NCBI RefSeq assembly: GCF_030929495.1
Contig: NZ_JAVFWN010000005.1
Location: 124,001 to 188,000 of the forward strand
Source: Nocardioides sp. LHD-245
GTDB taxonomy: Bacteria > Actinomycetota > Actinomycetes > Propionibacteriales > Nocardioidaceae
Reading direction: 5' to 3'
DNA: 64,000 nucleotides
A program made the position numbers and the translations under genes. Under the pieces are notes generated by a model that was given only the letters and a program-made list of their open reading frames with translations, ran no database searches and was not told the DNA's origin. This document shows positions 10,254 through 18,525 of this stretch, piece by piece (the stretch's first letter is position 1; each line of letters starts with the position of its first letter).

Positions 10254-10296
10254 GGCCAGAACCTACGGCATCGCCCCGTGCGCTCCTGGGAGGTGG

Positions 10297-11217
10297 TCAG
10301 GCGAGCAGCGCCGAGATCAGCACCGCCACCGGGGCCGAGGCCATCGTGGAGACGAAGATGGCGTCGCGGGCCAGCAGGATGCCGCGCTCGTAGCGCATCG
10401 CGACGACGAACACGTTCTGCGCCGTCGGCAGCGCCGACAGCAGCGTGACCGCGAACAGCTCCGTGTCCTCCAGGCCGACGGCGAACCGCCCGACGAGGTA
10501 CGCCGCCACCGGCTGGATCACCATCTTCAGCGAGGTCACGGTGGCCAGCGCCCGCGGCGTCACCCCGCGTCCGGGCAGCGGGCCGAGGCGGAGCGCGACG
10601 CCGTACGCGATGAGCATCGCGGGCACCGCCATCCCGCCGACGAGCTCCAGCGGCGCGTGCACCGTCCGCGGCAGCTCGGTGTCGGTCGCGGCGAGGAGGA
10701 GGCCCGCGAAGGAGGCGATCGTGAGTGGGTTGGTGACCGGCCGGGACACGATCTTGAGGACCGACGGCCGCTCCGGGCTGGTCACCACGTCGAGCACCGT
10801 CAGCGCCAGCGGCTGGAGCACGAGGAGCTGCATCAGCAGCGCCGGGACGACGAGCGCCGCGTCACCCAGCGCGTACGCCGCGATCGGGATGCCGAGGTTG
10901 CCCGCGTTGACGTACGCCGAGCACAGCGTGGCCACCACCGACGTACCGGCGTCGAGCCGGCGGATCCGCGCGACCACGACCATGATCCCGGCGCTGACGA
11001 TCACGCCCGCGGCCGTCGCGACCAGTGGCCCGGACAGCACCCGCGACGGCTCGGAGTCCTCGAGCACGGTGACCAGCAGGGCCGGGCTGGCGAGGTAGAA
11101 GGAGGCCAGCGACAGGCTGCGCTGGCCGTGGGCGTCGACGATGCCCCGGTCGGCCAGGAGTGCGCCGAGGGCGATCACGATCGCGATCGTCGCGAACCCC
11201 TCCAGCACCCCGGTCAC
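10297..11217 (-). CDS. AEC family transporter (auxin efflux carrier fold)
   Basis: A 306-residue membrane protein with about ten hydrophobic helices and the inverted-repeat layout of the AEC/bile-acid transporter superfamily. Recognisable features are GNLGIPIAAYALGD in the middle and LLSALPTAQNVFVVA near the C-terminus, where a helix breaks across the membrane. Family members carry organic anions such as malate and malonate. GTG start at 11217. Substrate unknown; no biosynthetic neighbour gives a hint. Confidence 0.82.
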   Translation of the reverse strand: MTGVLEGFATIAIVIALGALLADRGIVDAHGQRSLSLASFYLASPALLVTVLEDSEPSRVLSGPLVATAAGVIVSAGIMVVVARIRRLDAGTSVVATLCSAYVNAGNLGIPIAAYALGDAALVVPALLMQLLVLQPLALTVLDVVTSPERPSVLKIVSRPVTNPLTIASFAGLLLAATDTELPRTVHAPLELVGGMAVPAMLIAYGVALRLGPLPGRGVTPRALATVTSLKMVIQPVAAYLVGRFAVGLEDTELFAVTLLSALPTAQNVFVVAMRYERGILLARDAIFVSTMASAPVAVLISALLA

Positions 11218-11306
11218 GGGTCGATCCCATCACCCGCCCGCCGGACCGGTCCGTCAGGGGTACGGCGGGGGCAGCCGGGAGCCGGCCGGACGCGGCCTGG
11301 TCGTGC

Positions 11307-11371
11307 GCGGTTCACCTACCAGAATTGTCGACGACCGGCCCGCCGGGCGACGAATTCGGTAGGTGAGCCGC
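11307..11371. terminator. Palindromic element B, copy 1 (3' of the 160-residue gene)
   Basis: An interrupted palindrome with arms GCGGTTCACCTACC and GGTAGGTGAGCCGC (one G-T wobble), plus the inner AGAATTGTCG / CGACGAATTC match. It sits 12 bp beyond the stop of the minus-strand gene that ends at 11383, which suits a terminator hairpin. A near-identical element lies at 11935-11993. Confidence 0.65.
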
Positions 11372-11382
11372 GGGCCCGCGCC

Positions 11383-11865
11383 TCAGGACGCGATCCGCCG
11401 ACGCGCGGTGACCAGGTGCAGCCGCGCCAGGGTCTCGAGCTGCCGGTCCGAGCGGCCGATCAGGTCATCGAGGAGCGCGGCGTCGAGCCGTGGGTCGTCG
11501 TCAGCGACCGCGCGCAGCACCTCCCACCCGCTGCGCTTGCCGAACACCGCGATCCGCAGCGCCTCGATCTCGACCAGGTCGGTCAGCGGCGCGCGGGTGA
11601 GGATCCGGCCGTTGGGCTTGAGGCGACCGAGCTCGGCGCCGACCTTCGCCGCGACGGTCCCGATCGTGCTCGGGCTCGTGCCGACGTCGCGCATGACGCG
11701 GCCCAGGGTCGCGCGCTCCTCCGCCACCTCCTCGGCGAGCCCGTCGAGGGCCGCGGCGACCTCGGCGATGCCGTGGGTCCGGGCCACGCGCCGGAAGAGC
11801 GACACCCCCGCCGTCGATCCGGCCCAGTGGTGCTGCAGGTAGCCGTGGAGTACCTCGTCGTCCAT
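11383..11865 (-). CDS. Hypothetical helical protein, 160 residues
   Basis: Not recognised with certainty. The protein is almost wholly helical, without membrane spans or signal peptide. The N-terminal part (DEVLHGYLQHHWAGSTAGVSLF) and an EEVAEERATLGRVM helix give the look of a four-helix bundle like ferritin-like or hemerythrin-like proteins, but the regular metal-ligand pattern of ferritins is not obvious. ATG at 11865 is chosen because the residues upstream are proline- and glycine-rich and not protein-like. It is flanked on both sides by copies of palindromic element B, so it is probably transcribed alone. Confidence 0.7.
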   Translation of the reverse strand: MDDEVLHGYLQHHWAGSTAGVSLFRRVARTHGIAEVAAALDGLAEEVAEERATLGRVMRDVGTSPSTIGTVAAKVGAELGRLKPNGRILTRAPLTDLVEIEALRIAVFGKRSGWEVLRAVADDDPRLDAALLDDLIGRSDRQLETLARLHLVTARRRIAS

Positions 11866-11934
11866 CCTTCCGGCGTACCCGTTCCGCCCGGCGGCAGACG
11901 CCGGCTCCGGCGGCAGGTGGATGCGCGGTGCGCT

Positions 11935-11993
11935 GTTCAACTACCGGAATTGTCGTCGCCGACGCCGGCGGACGACGAATTCGGTAGTTGAAC
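11935..11993. terminator. Palindromic element B, copy 2 (3' of acyl-CoA dehydrogenase)
   Basis: Arms of about 26 bp, GTTCAACTACCG-GAATTGTCG at the left and CGACGAATTCGGTAGTTGAAC at the right, meet around a six-base centre. It begins 18 bp beyond the stop of the operon ending at 12011 and probably terminates that ten-kilobase transcript. It shares the ACTACC/GAATT core with the copy at 11307-11371. Confidence 0.7.
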
Positions 11994-12010
11994 CGCGCAC
12001 CCCACGGACC

Positions 12011-13189
12011 TCAGTACGACTTGGGCAGCCCCAGCGAGTGCATGGCCACGAAGTTGAGGATCATCTCCCGGCTGACCGGGGCGATCCGGCCCAGGCGGGC
12101 GGCGACGAGCATGTTGCCGAGGCCGTACTCCTGGGTGAGGCCGTTGCCGCCGTGGGTGTGGACGGCGACGTCGGTGGCGTTGCAGGCGACCTCGCCGCCG
12201 GCGTACTTGGCCATGTTGGCGTACTCACCGGCGGTGAAGTCGTCGCCGGCGTCGTAGAGCGCGGCGGCCTTCTGCCAGAGCAGGCGGGCCTGCTCGAGCT
12301 CGATCTTCACCTTGGCCAGCGGGTGCGCGATGCCCTGGTGGGCCCCGATGGGCTGGTCCTTCCAGACCGAGCGCTCCTTGGCGTACGCCGTCGCCTTCTC
12401 CAGCGCGTAGCGCGCGATGCCGCAGGAGAACGCGCCGCCCATGATCCGCTCGGGGTTGAGCCCGGCGAAGAGCTGCCACAGGCCGCCGTCCTCGTCGCCG
12501 ACCAGGCTGTCGGCGGGAACCCGGACGTCGTCGAGGAAGAGGGTGAACTGCTTCTCCGGCGCCTGCCACGACATCGGGATGGGCTGCTTGGTGAACCCCT
12601 CCGCGTCCGTCGGGACGACGAACAGCGCGGGCTTCAGCTTGCCGGTCTTGGCGTCCTCGGTACGCGAGACGATGAGCACCGACTGGGCCTCGTCGACGCC
12701 GGAGATGAACGTCTTCTGCCCATTGAGCACCCAGTGGTCGCCGTCGCGGGTGGCGGTCGTGGTGATCTGGTGCGAGTTCGAGCCCGCGTCGGCCTCGGTG
12801 ATGCCGAAGGCCATCAGATGGGTGCCGTCGGCGATGGAGGGCAGCCAGCGCTGCTTCTGCTCGTCGGTGCCGCAGCGGCTGATGATCGAGCCGCAGATGG
12901 CGGGCGAGACGACCATCATCAGCAGCGGGGCGCCGGCCGCGGCCGACTCCTCGAGGACGGCGGCCAGGTCGGCCATGCCGCCGCCCCCGCCGCCGTACTC
13001 CTCGGGGATGTTGACGCCGAGGAAGCCGTTGCGGCCCATCTCGAGCCACATGTCGGTCATCTTGCCGCCCTCGCGGGCCTGCTTCTCGACGTACTCGCGG
13101 CCGTACTTGCTCGCGAGCTTCTTGACCGCCTCGCGCAGCGCGACGCGCTCCTCCGGCTCGGTGAACATCGTCCCCGTTGTCACAGTCAT
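12011..13189 (-). CDS. Acyl-CoA dehydrogenase (first of two in the operon)
   Basis: A 392-residue flavoenzyme catalysing alpha,beta-dehydrogenation of an acyl-CoA, passing electrons to ETF. The family blocks are present: FGITEADAGSNSHQITTTA (FAD/acyl binding), WVLNGQKTFISG, and the C-terminal HTHGGNGLTQEYGLGNMLVAARLGRIAPVS region where the catalytic base region and FAD contacts lie. ATGA overlap with the carboxylase alpha subunit. It is the last gene of the operon. The exact substrate is not evident; the context suggests a branched-chain or terpenoid-derived acyl-CoA. Confidence 0.88.
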   Translation of the reverse strand: MTVTTGTMFTEPEERVALREAVKKLASKYGREYVEKQAREGGKMTDMWLEMGRNGFLGVNIPEEYGGGGGGMADLAAVLEESAAAGAPLLMMVVSPAICGSIISRCGTDEQKQRWLPSIADGTHLMAFGITEADAGSNSHQITTTATRDGDHWVLNGQKTFISGVDEAQSVLIVSRTEDAKTGKLKPALFVVPTDAEGFTKQPIPMSWQAPEKQFTLFLDDVRVPADSLVGDEDGGLWQLFAGLNPERIMGGAFSCGIARYALEKATAYAKERSVWKDQPIGAHQGIAHPLAKVKIELEQARLLWQKAAALYDAGDDFTAGEYANMAKYAGGEVACNATDVAVHTHGGNGLTQEYGLGNMLVAARLGRIAPVSREMILNFVAMHSLGLPKSY

Positions 13190-15228
13190 GCGTTCTCCTC
13201 CTCCGGAGCGGCCTCGGCCGGCTCGACGACGGCGAGCACGGCGCCCGCCTCGACCTGCTGACCGGCCGACGCCGACAGCTCGGTGACGGTGCCCGCATAG
13301 GGCGCCGCGATGGTGTGCTGCATCTTCATGGCCTCCATCACGAGGATGGGCTGCCCTTCCTGTACGACGTCCCCGAGCGCCGCCCGGACCGCGATCACGC
13401 TGCCCGGCATCGGCGCCAGCAGCGATCCGGCGGCCACCTGGGTCGACGGGTCGACGAAGCGGGGCTTGCGGCGCAGCGCGACGTGCCCCAGGGACGACTC
13501 GACGTCGACCCGGTCGCCGGCAGGGTCGGCGAAGACCGTGAAGGTCCGGGCCACCCCGTCCACCTCGATCGTCACCGTCTCCGGGCCGGCCGCGGTGACC
13601 ACCACGCACGGGCGTCGGTCGCTTCGCTCCCCGCCGGCTTCGCCAGCCAGGTCGGCGGAGCGGAAGGTGCGCCCGCCGTACCAGCGGACCAGGTGCTCCT
13701 CATCCCCCTGCAGGAAGGTGGTCACCTGGGGACCCGCGAGGACGTTGCGCCACCCGGCGGGGATCCGCGACTGCACGGGGCGCGCGACCCGCGCGGCCTC
13801 GGCCAGCGCGACCGCCGCGGCGAACGCCGAGATCTCGATCGTGCCCTCGCCACCGGGTGCGGCCGCGAGGGTGGCCAGGTCGGCGGCGTCGAGCCAGGTC
13901 GTGTGCATGTCGCCGGCGGTGAACACCGGGTCGCGCAGCAGGTTGACCAGCAGGTCCCGGTTGGTGACCAGCCCGTGCAGCTCGGCCTTGGCGAGCGCGC
14001 CGGCCAGCTGGCGCAGGGCCTGCTCGCGGGTCGGCGCGTGCACGATCACCTTGGCGATCATCGCGTCGTAGAAGGTGCCGATCTCGTCGCCGGAACCGAC
14101 GCCCGAGTCGAGCCGGATGCCGTACGACGCGGGCCCCTCGAAGGCACTCACGACGCCGGGGATCTCGAACCGGGCGATCCGTCCGCTCTGCGGCTGGTAG
14201 CCGGCGGCCGGGTCCTCGGCGTAGAGCCGGACCTCGACGGCGTGGCCGTCCGGCTCCCCAACGGCCACCGCCGGGGAGTGGCCCTCGGCGACGGCGATCT
14301 GCAGGGCGACCAGGTCGACGCCGTACACCGCCTCGGTGACGGGGTGCTCGACCTGGAGGCGGGTGTTCATCTCCAGGAAGTAGAAGCGGTCCGACGTCGG
14401 GGAGTAGAGGAACTCGACCGTGCCCGCGCCGCGGTAGTCGATCGCCTCCGCCGCCGCCCGCGCCGCCTCGTGCAGGGCCTTGCGGGTCGCGTCCGGCAGG
14501 CCGGGCGCCGGCGCCTCCTCGATCACCTTCTGGTGCCGGCGCTGCACCGAGCAGTCGCGCTCCCCGAGCACGATCGTGCCGTCCGGCGTACCGAGCACCT
14601 GGACCTCGATGTGGCGGCCGTCCTCGACATAGGTCTCCACGAAGACGGTGCCGTCGCCGAACGCGGACGCCGCCTCGGCCGACGCGATGGCGACCTCCGC
14701 CTCGACCTGCGCGACGTCGCGCACGATCCGCATGCCGCGACCACCGCCGCCGGCGGACGCCTTGACGATGACCGGCAGCTCGAAGGACGTGACGGCCGCC
14801 GGCTCCAGCTGGCCGAGTACCGGTACGCCGGCGGCGTGCATCAACTCCTTGGAGCGGACCTTGTCGCCCATCGCCGTGATCGACGCGGGTGCCGGACCGA
14901 CCCAGGTCAGGCCGGCGTCGATCACCTGCTGGGCGAAGTCGGCGTTCTCGGAGAGGAAGCCGTAGCCGGGGTGGACGGCGTCGGCGCCGGCCCTGAGCGC
15001 GGCGGCGATGACGAGGTCGCCGCGCAGATAGGTCTCGGCGGGGGTGTTCCCCGGCAGCCGGACGGCGGCGTCGGCGTCGCTCACGAACGGCATCCCCGCG
15101 TCGGCGTCCGAGTGGACGGCGACGGTCTCGATGCCGAGGTCGCGGCAGGTGCGGAAGACGCGGCGGGCGATCTCGCCGCGGTTGGCGACGAGCAGGCGGC
15201 GCACGGTGGTGGAGCTTGTCGGAACCAT
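13186..15228 (-). CDS. Acyl-CoA carboxylase alpha subunit (biotin carboxylase plus biotin carrier)
   Basis: A 680-residue subunit that carboxylates its own biotin using ATP and bicarbonate. The order is: biotin carboxylase N-terminal domain (VRRLLVANRGEIARRVFRTC), ATP-grasp with KASAGGGGRGMR, C-terminal carboxylase domain (EVRLYAEDP), linker, and the biotinyl domain with MEAMKM, biotin lysine K635. With the beta subunit downstream and two acyl-CoA dehydrogenases it resembles methylcrotonyl-CoA carboxylase (leucine) or geranyl-CoA carboxylase AtuF (acyclic terpenes). The AtuA-type gene in the operon favours the latter, but sequence alone cannot settle it. The linker around 13615-13665 contains a low-complexity GEAGGERSD stretch. 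Confidence 0.88.
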   Translation of the reverse strand: MVPTSSTTVRRLLVANRGEIARRVFRTCRDLGIETVAVHSDADAGMPFVSDADAAVRLPGNTPAETYLRGDLVIAAALRAGADAVHPGYGFLSENADFAQQVIDAGLTWVGPAPASITAMGDKVRSKELMHAAGVPVLGQLEPAAVTSFELPVIVKASAGGGGRGMRIVRDVAQVEAEVAIASAEAASAFGDGTVFVETYVEDGRHIEVQVLGTPDGTIVLGERDCSVQRRHQKVIEEAPAPGLPDATRKALHEAARAAAEAIDYRGAGTVEFLYSPTSDRFYFLEMNTRLQVEHPVTEAVYGVDLVALQIAVAEGHSPAVAVGEPDGHAVEVRLYAEDPAAGYQPQSGRIARFEIPGVVSAFEGPASYGIRLDSGVGSGDEIGTFYDAMIAKVIVHAPTREQALRQLAGALAKAELHGLVTNRDLLVNLLRDPVFTAGDMHTTWLDAADLATLAAAPGGEGTIEISAFAAAVALAEAARVARPVQSRIPAGWRNVLAGPQVTTFLQGDEEHLVRWYGGRTFRSADLAGEAGGERSDRRPCVVVTAAGPETVTIEVDGVARTFTVFADPAGDRVDVESSLGHVALRRKPRFVDPSTQVAAGSLLAPMPGSVIAVRAALGDVVQEGQPILVMEAMKMQHTIAAPYAGTVTELSASAGQQVEAGAVLAVVEPAEAAPEEENA

Positions 15229-15235
15229 CAGGCCC

Positions 15236-16846
15236 TCACATCCGGAAGACGCCGAAGTTCATGGCGCCCTCGATCGGCTGGTTGTCGATGACGGAGAGGC
15301 AGATGCCCAGCACCGTCCGGGTGTCGCGCGGGTCGATCACGCCGTCGTCGTAGACCATCCCCGACAGGACGTAGGGCAGCGACTGCTCCTCGATCTGCTG
15401 CTCGACCATCTCCTTGATCGCGACGAATCCCTCGGCGTCGAAGGGCTGGCCCTTCTTCTCCGCCGACTCGCGCGCGACGATCTCGAGCACGCCGGCGAGC
15501 TGGGCGGGGCCCATCACCGACGACTTGGCCGAGGGCCAGGTGAACAGGAAGCGCGGGTCGTAGGCGCGGCCGTTCATGCCGTAGTTGCCGGCGCCGTAGG
15601 ACGCCCCCATGATCACCGTCAGGTGCGGCACCTTCGAGTTGGAGACCGCGTTGATCATCATCGCGCCGTGCTTGATGATGCCGCCCTGCTCGTAGTCCGC
15701 GCCGACCATGTAGCCGGTGGTGTTGTGCAGGAAGAGCAGCGGCGTGTCCTTCTGGTTGGCCAGCTGGATGAACTGCGCGGCCTTCTGGGCCTCCTCGCTC
15801 ATCAGCACGCCGCGCGCGTTGGCGAGGATGCCGATCGGGTGGCCGTGGAGCTGGGCCCAGCCGACGCAGAGCGCCGAGCCGTAGAGCGGCTTGAACTCGT
15901 CGAAGGCGACCTCGTTGCCCGGTCCGGTGCCGTCGACGATCCGCAGGATCGCCTCGCGCGGGTCGAAGGGCTCCTTGAGGTCGGTCGGGATCAGGTCGAG
16001 CAGGTCCTCGGGGTCGAGGTCCGGCTCGGCGAAGGGCGCGGTCGGGACGTCGCCCTGCTTGCGCCAGTTGAGCCGGGCGACGGTACGCCGGGCGAGCCGG
16101 ATCGCGTCGTACTCGTCGACCGCGAGGAAGTCGGAGGAGCCGGAGATCCGCGAGTGCATCTCGGCACCGCCGAGCGTCTCGTCGTCGGACTCCTCGCCGG
16201 TCGCCATCTTGACCAGCGGCGGGCCGGCCAGGAACACCTTGGCCTGCTCCTTGACCATGATCACGTAGTCGCTCATGCCGGGCACGTAGGCACCGCCGGC
16301 GGTGGAGTTGCCGAAGACCACCGAGATGGTGGGCTGCTTGCGGGCGCTGGACCGCGTGAGATCGCGGAAGCCGCGGCCCCCGGGGATGAAGATCTCCTTC
16401 TGGGTGGGGAGATCCGCGCCGCCGGACTCGGTCAGGTTGATCGTGGGGAGGAAGTTCTTCTCGGCGATCTCGGCCGCCCGGAAGGACTTCTTCAGCGACC
16501 ACGGGTTGAGGGCGCCGCCCTTGACCGTGGGGTCGTTGGCGACGATCAGGCACTCGACGCCCTCGACGACGCCGATCCCGGTCACCAGCGAGGCGCCGAC
16601 CGCGAAGTCGCTGCCCCAGCCGGCCAGCGGCATCAGCTCGAGGAAGGCGGAGCCCTCGTCGACGAGAAGGTCGATCCGCTCGCGGGCGGTGAGCTTGCCG
16701 CGGTCCTTGTGCCGGGCGATGTACTTGCCGCCGGCCTCGACCGCCTTGGCCTGCTCGGCGTGCAGGTCGGCCAGCTTGGCCTCCATCGCCGTGCGACGGG
16801 CCTGCTCGGGTGCCTGCTCCGGCGCCTCGGTCTCCGTCGTGGTCAT
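15236..16846 (-). CDS. Acyl-CoA carboxylase beta subunit (carboxyltransferase)
   Basis: A 536-residue carboxyltransferase that moves the carboxyl group from biotin to an acyl-CoA. It has the crotonase-fold double domain with family signatures GGAYVPGMSDYVIMVK, NTTGYMVGADYEQGGIIKHG, and GASYGAGNYGMNGRAYDPRF, the last two typical of the methylcrotonyl/geranyl-CoA subgroup rather than propionyl-CoA carboxylase. ATGA overlap with the SRPBCC gene upstream; seven bases separate it from the alpha subunit. The two subunits would form the usual alpha6-beta6 enzyme. Confidence 0.88.
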   Translation of the reverse strand: MTTTETEAPEQAPEQARRTAMEAKLADLHAEQAKAVEAGGKYIARHKDRGKLTARERIDLLVDEGSAFLELMPLAGWGSDFAVGASLVTGIGVVEGVECLIVANDPTVKGGALNPWSLKKSFRAAEIAEKNFLPTINLTESGGADLPTQKEIFIPGGRGFRDLTRSSARKQPTISVVFGNSTAGGAYVPGMSDYVIMVKEQAKVFLAGPPLVKMATGEESDDETLGGAEMHSRISGSSDFLAVDEYDAIRLARRTVARLNWRKQGDVPTAPFAEPDLDPEDLLDLIPTDLKEPFDPREAILRIVDGTGPGNEVAFDEFKPLYGSALCVGWAQLHGHPIGILANARGVLMSEEAQKAAQFIQLANQKDTPLLFLHNTTGYMVGADYEQGGIIKHGAMMINAVSNSKVPHLTVIMGASYGAGNYGMNGRAYDPRFLFTWPSAKSSVMGPAQLAGVLEIVARESAEKKGQPFDAEGFVAIKEMVEQQIEEQSLPYVLSGMVYDDGVIDPRDTRTVLGICLSVIDNQPIEGAMNFGVFRM

Positions 16847-17313
16847 GCCTCCACCACCGCCTTCATCCTCTCCAGGGTCGTGCGCATGCCGCGCTCGTTG
16901 GTCTTGCCGCGGAGCCGGCCCAGGACCAGCCAGTAGCCGCGCATGAACCAGGCCGGCGTGAGCCGGAAGTACTCGGTGACGCTGGTGCCGCCGTTCTCGG
17001 CCTGCATCCGGTAGCCCCAGGTGTTGAGGGCGTTGCCGTCGAGGCCGACGGCGAACTCGAACACCTCGTTCTCGACGGCCTTCGTGACCGTGCACGGCGT
17101 CCAGTAGACGGGGCCGACGCCGTTGCGCTTCACGTGGCCCTTGAAGCGCGCGCCGACCACCGGACCGGTGGCGCCGTGGGTCCATTCCGCCTCGAGCGTC
17201 TCGGGCGAGAACTCGCCGATCCGGGTGACATCGCTGACCAGCGCCCAGACGTCCTCGACCGGTGCCTTCATGTGCACGGTGACCTCGCCGCCGAGCGGCT
17301 TCACCAGGCTCAT
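16843..17313 (-). CDS. SRPBCC (START-like) family protein
   Basis: A 156-residue protein with the helix-grip fold pattern: an early beta strand EVTVHMKAPVEDVWALVSDV, then GEFSPETLEAEW, and a long C-terminal helix (GMRTTLERMKAVVEA). Such proteins bind hydrophobic ligands in a cavity. It overlaps both neighbours by four bases, so it is made in step with the carboxylase and dehydrogenase and may bind or deliver the lipophilic substrate. No catalytic residues are identifiable. Confidence 0.82.
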   Translation of the reverse strand: MSLVKPLGGEVTVHMKAPVEDVWALVSDVTRIGEFSPETLEAEWTHGATGPVVGARFKGHVKRNGVGPVYWTPCTVTKAVENEVFEFAVGLDGNALNTWGYRMQAENGGTSVTEYFRLTPAWFMRGYWLVLGRLRGKTNERGMRTTLERMKAVVEA

Positions 17314-18464
17314 CCGGCATACCCCAGGAGCTTGGCCGCGAGGTCGGTGAGGACCTCGGTCGCACCGCCGCCGATCGGCAGCAGGCGAACGTCGCGGTAG
17401 TGCCGCTCGACCTCGGACTCGCGCATGTAGCCCATGCCGCCGTGCAGCTGGACCGCCTGGTCGGCCACCCACACCGCCGTGTCGACGGCGGTCTGCTTGG
17501 CCAGGCAGGCCTCGGCGATGACGTTCTCGCCGGCGACGTAGCGCTGGGCCACCTCGAGCGTGTAGCCGCGGGCGACCGCGACCTGGCGGTGCATCTCGAC
17601 GAGCTTGGCGCGCACCACCTGGTTCTTGACCAGCGGGTTGCCGAAGGTCTCGCGGGTCTTGCAGTAGTCGACGCTGAGGTTGAGGCAGCGCAGCGCGTGG
17701 CCGTAGCCCATCAGCGCGAGGAAGATCCGCTCGGTGACGAAGTTCTCGGCGATGTAGTAGAAGCCGTGGTTCTCCTGGCCGACCAGGTTGCCGACCGGGA
17801 CCCGCACGTCGACGTACGACAGCTCGCCGGTGTCGGACGCGAGCCAGCCCATCTTGTCGAGCTTGCGGGAGACCGTGAAGCCCGGCGTCCCCTTGGGTAC
17901 GACGATCATCGAGATGCCGTGCGCGCCTGCCTCACCCGTGCGGACGGCCGTCGTCACGAAGTCGCCGCGGACGCTGGAGGTGATGAACGTCTTGGCGCCG
18001 TTGATCACCCAGTGGTCGCCGTCGCGGACGGCGCGGGTGGTGATGCTCGCGACGTCGGAGCCGGTGCCGGGCTCGGTGACCGCCATCGAGCCGATCAGGT
18101 CTCCGGACAGCGTCGGGCGGACCCACGCGTCGATCAGCTCCTGGCTGCCGTTCTGGATGATGTGCGGGATCGCGATGCCGTGCGTGAACGCCGACGCCAT
18201 CGCACCGCCGGACCAGCCGGCCTCCATGAAGCCCTCCTGGGCCGCGCAGATGTCCATCAGCGTGCCGCCGTCGCCGCCGACCTCCTCAGCGACGCCGACG
18301 CCGAGAAGGCCCGCGTGGGCGAGCTTCTTCTGCAGCTCGCGGGGCAGCTCGCCGTCCTTCTCCCACTGGTCCAGGTGGGGGGTCACCTCACGCTTCGTGA
18401 ACGCGATGGCGGACTGCTTGAGGGCGCGCTGCTCCGTGGTCCAGCCGTGGTCGAAGGTCGTCAT
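17310..18464 (-). CDS. Acyl-CoA dehydrogenase (second of two in the operon)
   Basis: A 384-residue acyl-CoA dehydrogenase with the blocks SMAVTEPGTGSDVASITT, WVINGAKTFITS, and the C-terminal QLHGGMGYMRESEVERHYRDV followed by LLPIGGGATEVLTDLAAK. It resembles long-chain or citronellyl-type dehydrogenases more than the first copy does. It starts 61 bp after the AtuA-type gene and overlaps the SRPBCC gene by ATGA. Two unlike dehydrogenases in one operon suggest two dehydrogenation steps on the same carbon skeleton, before and after chain shortening. Confidence 0.88.
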   Translation of the reverse strand: MTTFDHGWTTEQRALKQSAIAFTKREVTPHLDQWEKDGELPRELQKKLAHAGLLGVGVAEEVGGDGGTLMDICAAQEGFMEAGWSGGAMASAFTHGIAIPHIIQNGSQELIDAWVRPTLSGDLIGSMAVTEPGTGSDVASITTRAVRDGDHWVINGAKTFITSSVRGDFVTTAVRTGEAGAHGISMIVVPKGTPGFTVSRKLDKMGWLASDTGELSYVDVRVPVGNLVGQENHGFYYIAENFVTERIFLALMGYGHALRCLNLSVDYCKTRETFGNPLVKNQVVRAKLVEMHRQVAVARGYTLEVAQRYVAGENVIAEACLAKQTAVDTAVWVADQAVQLHGGMGYMRESEVERHYRDVRLLPIGGGATEVLTDLAAKLLGYAG

Positions 18465-18525
18465 CGGGGTCCCCGCGAACTTGTTCGGAGAAGCGAAGTG
18501 GGGGAGAAGAAGTTCGTGGGGTGAT

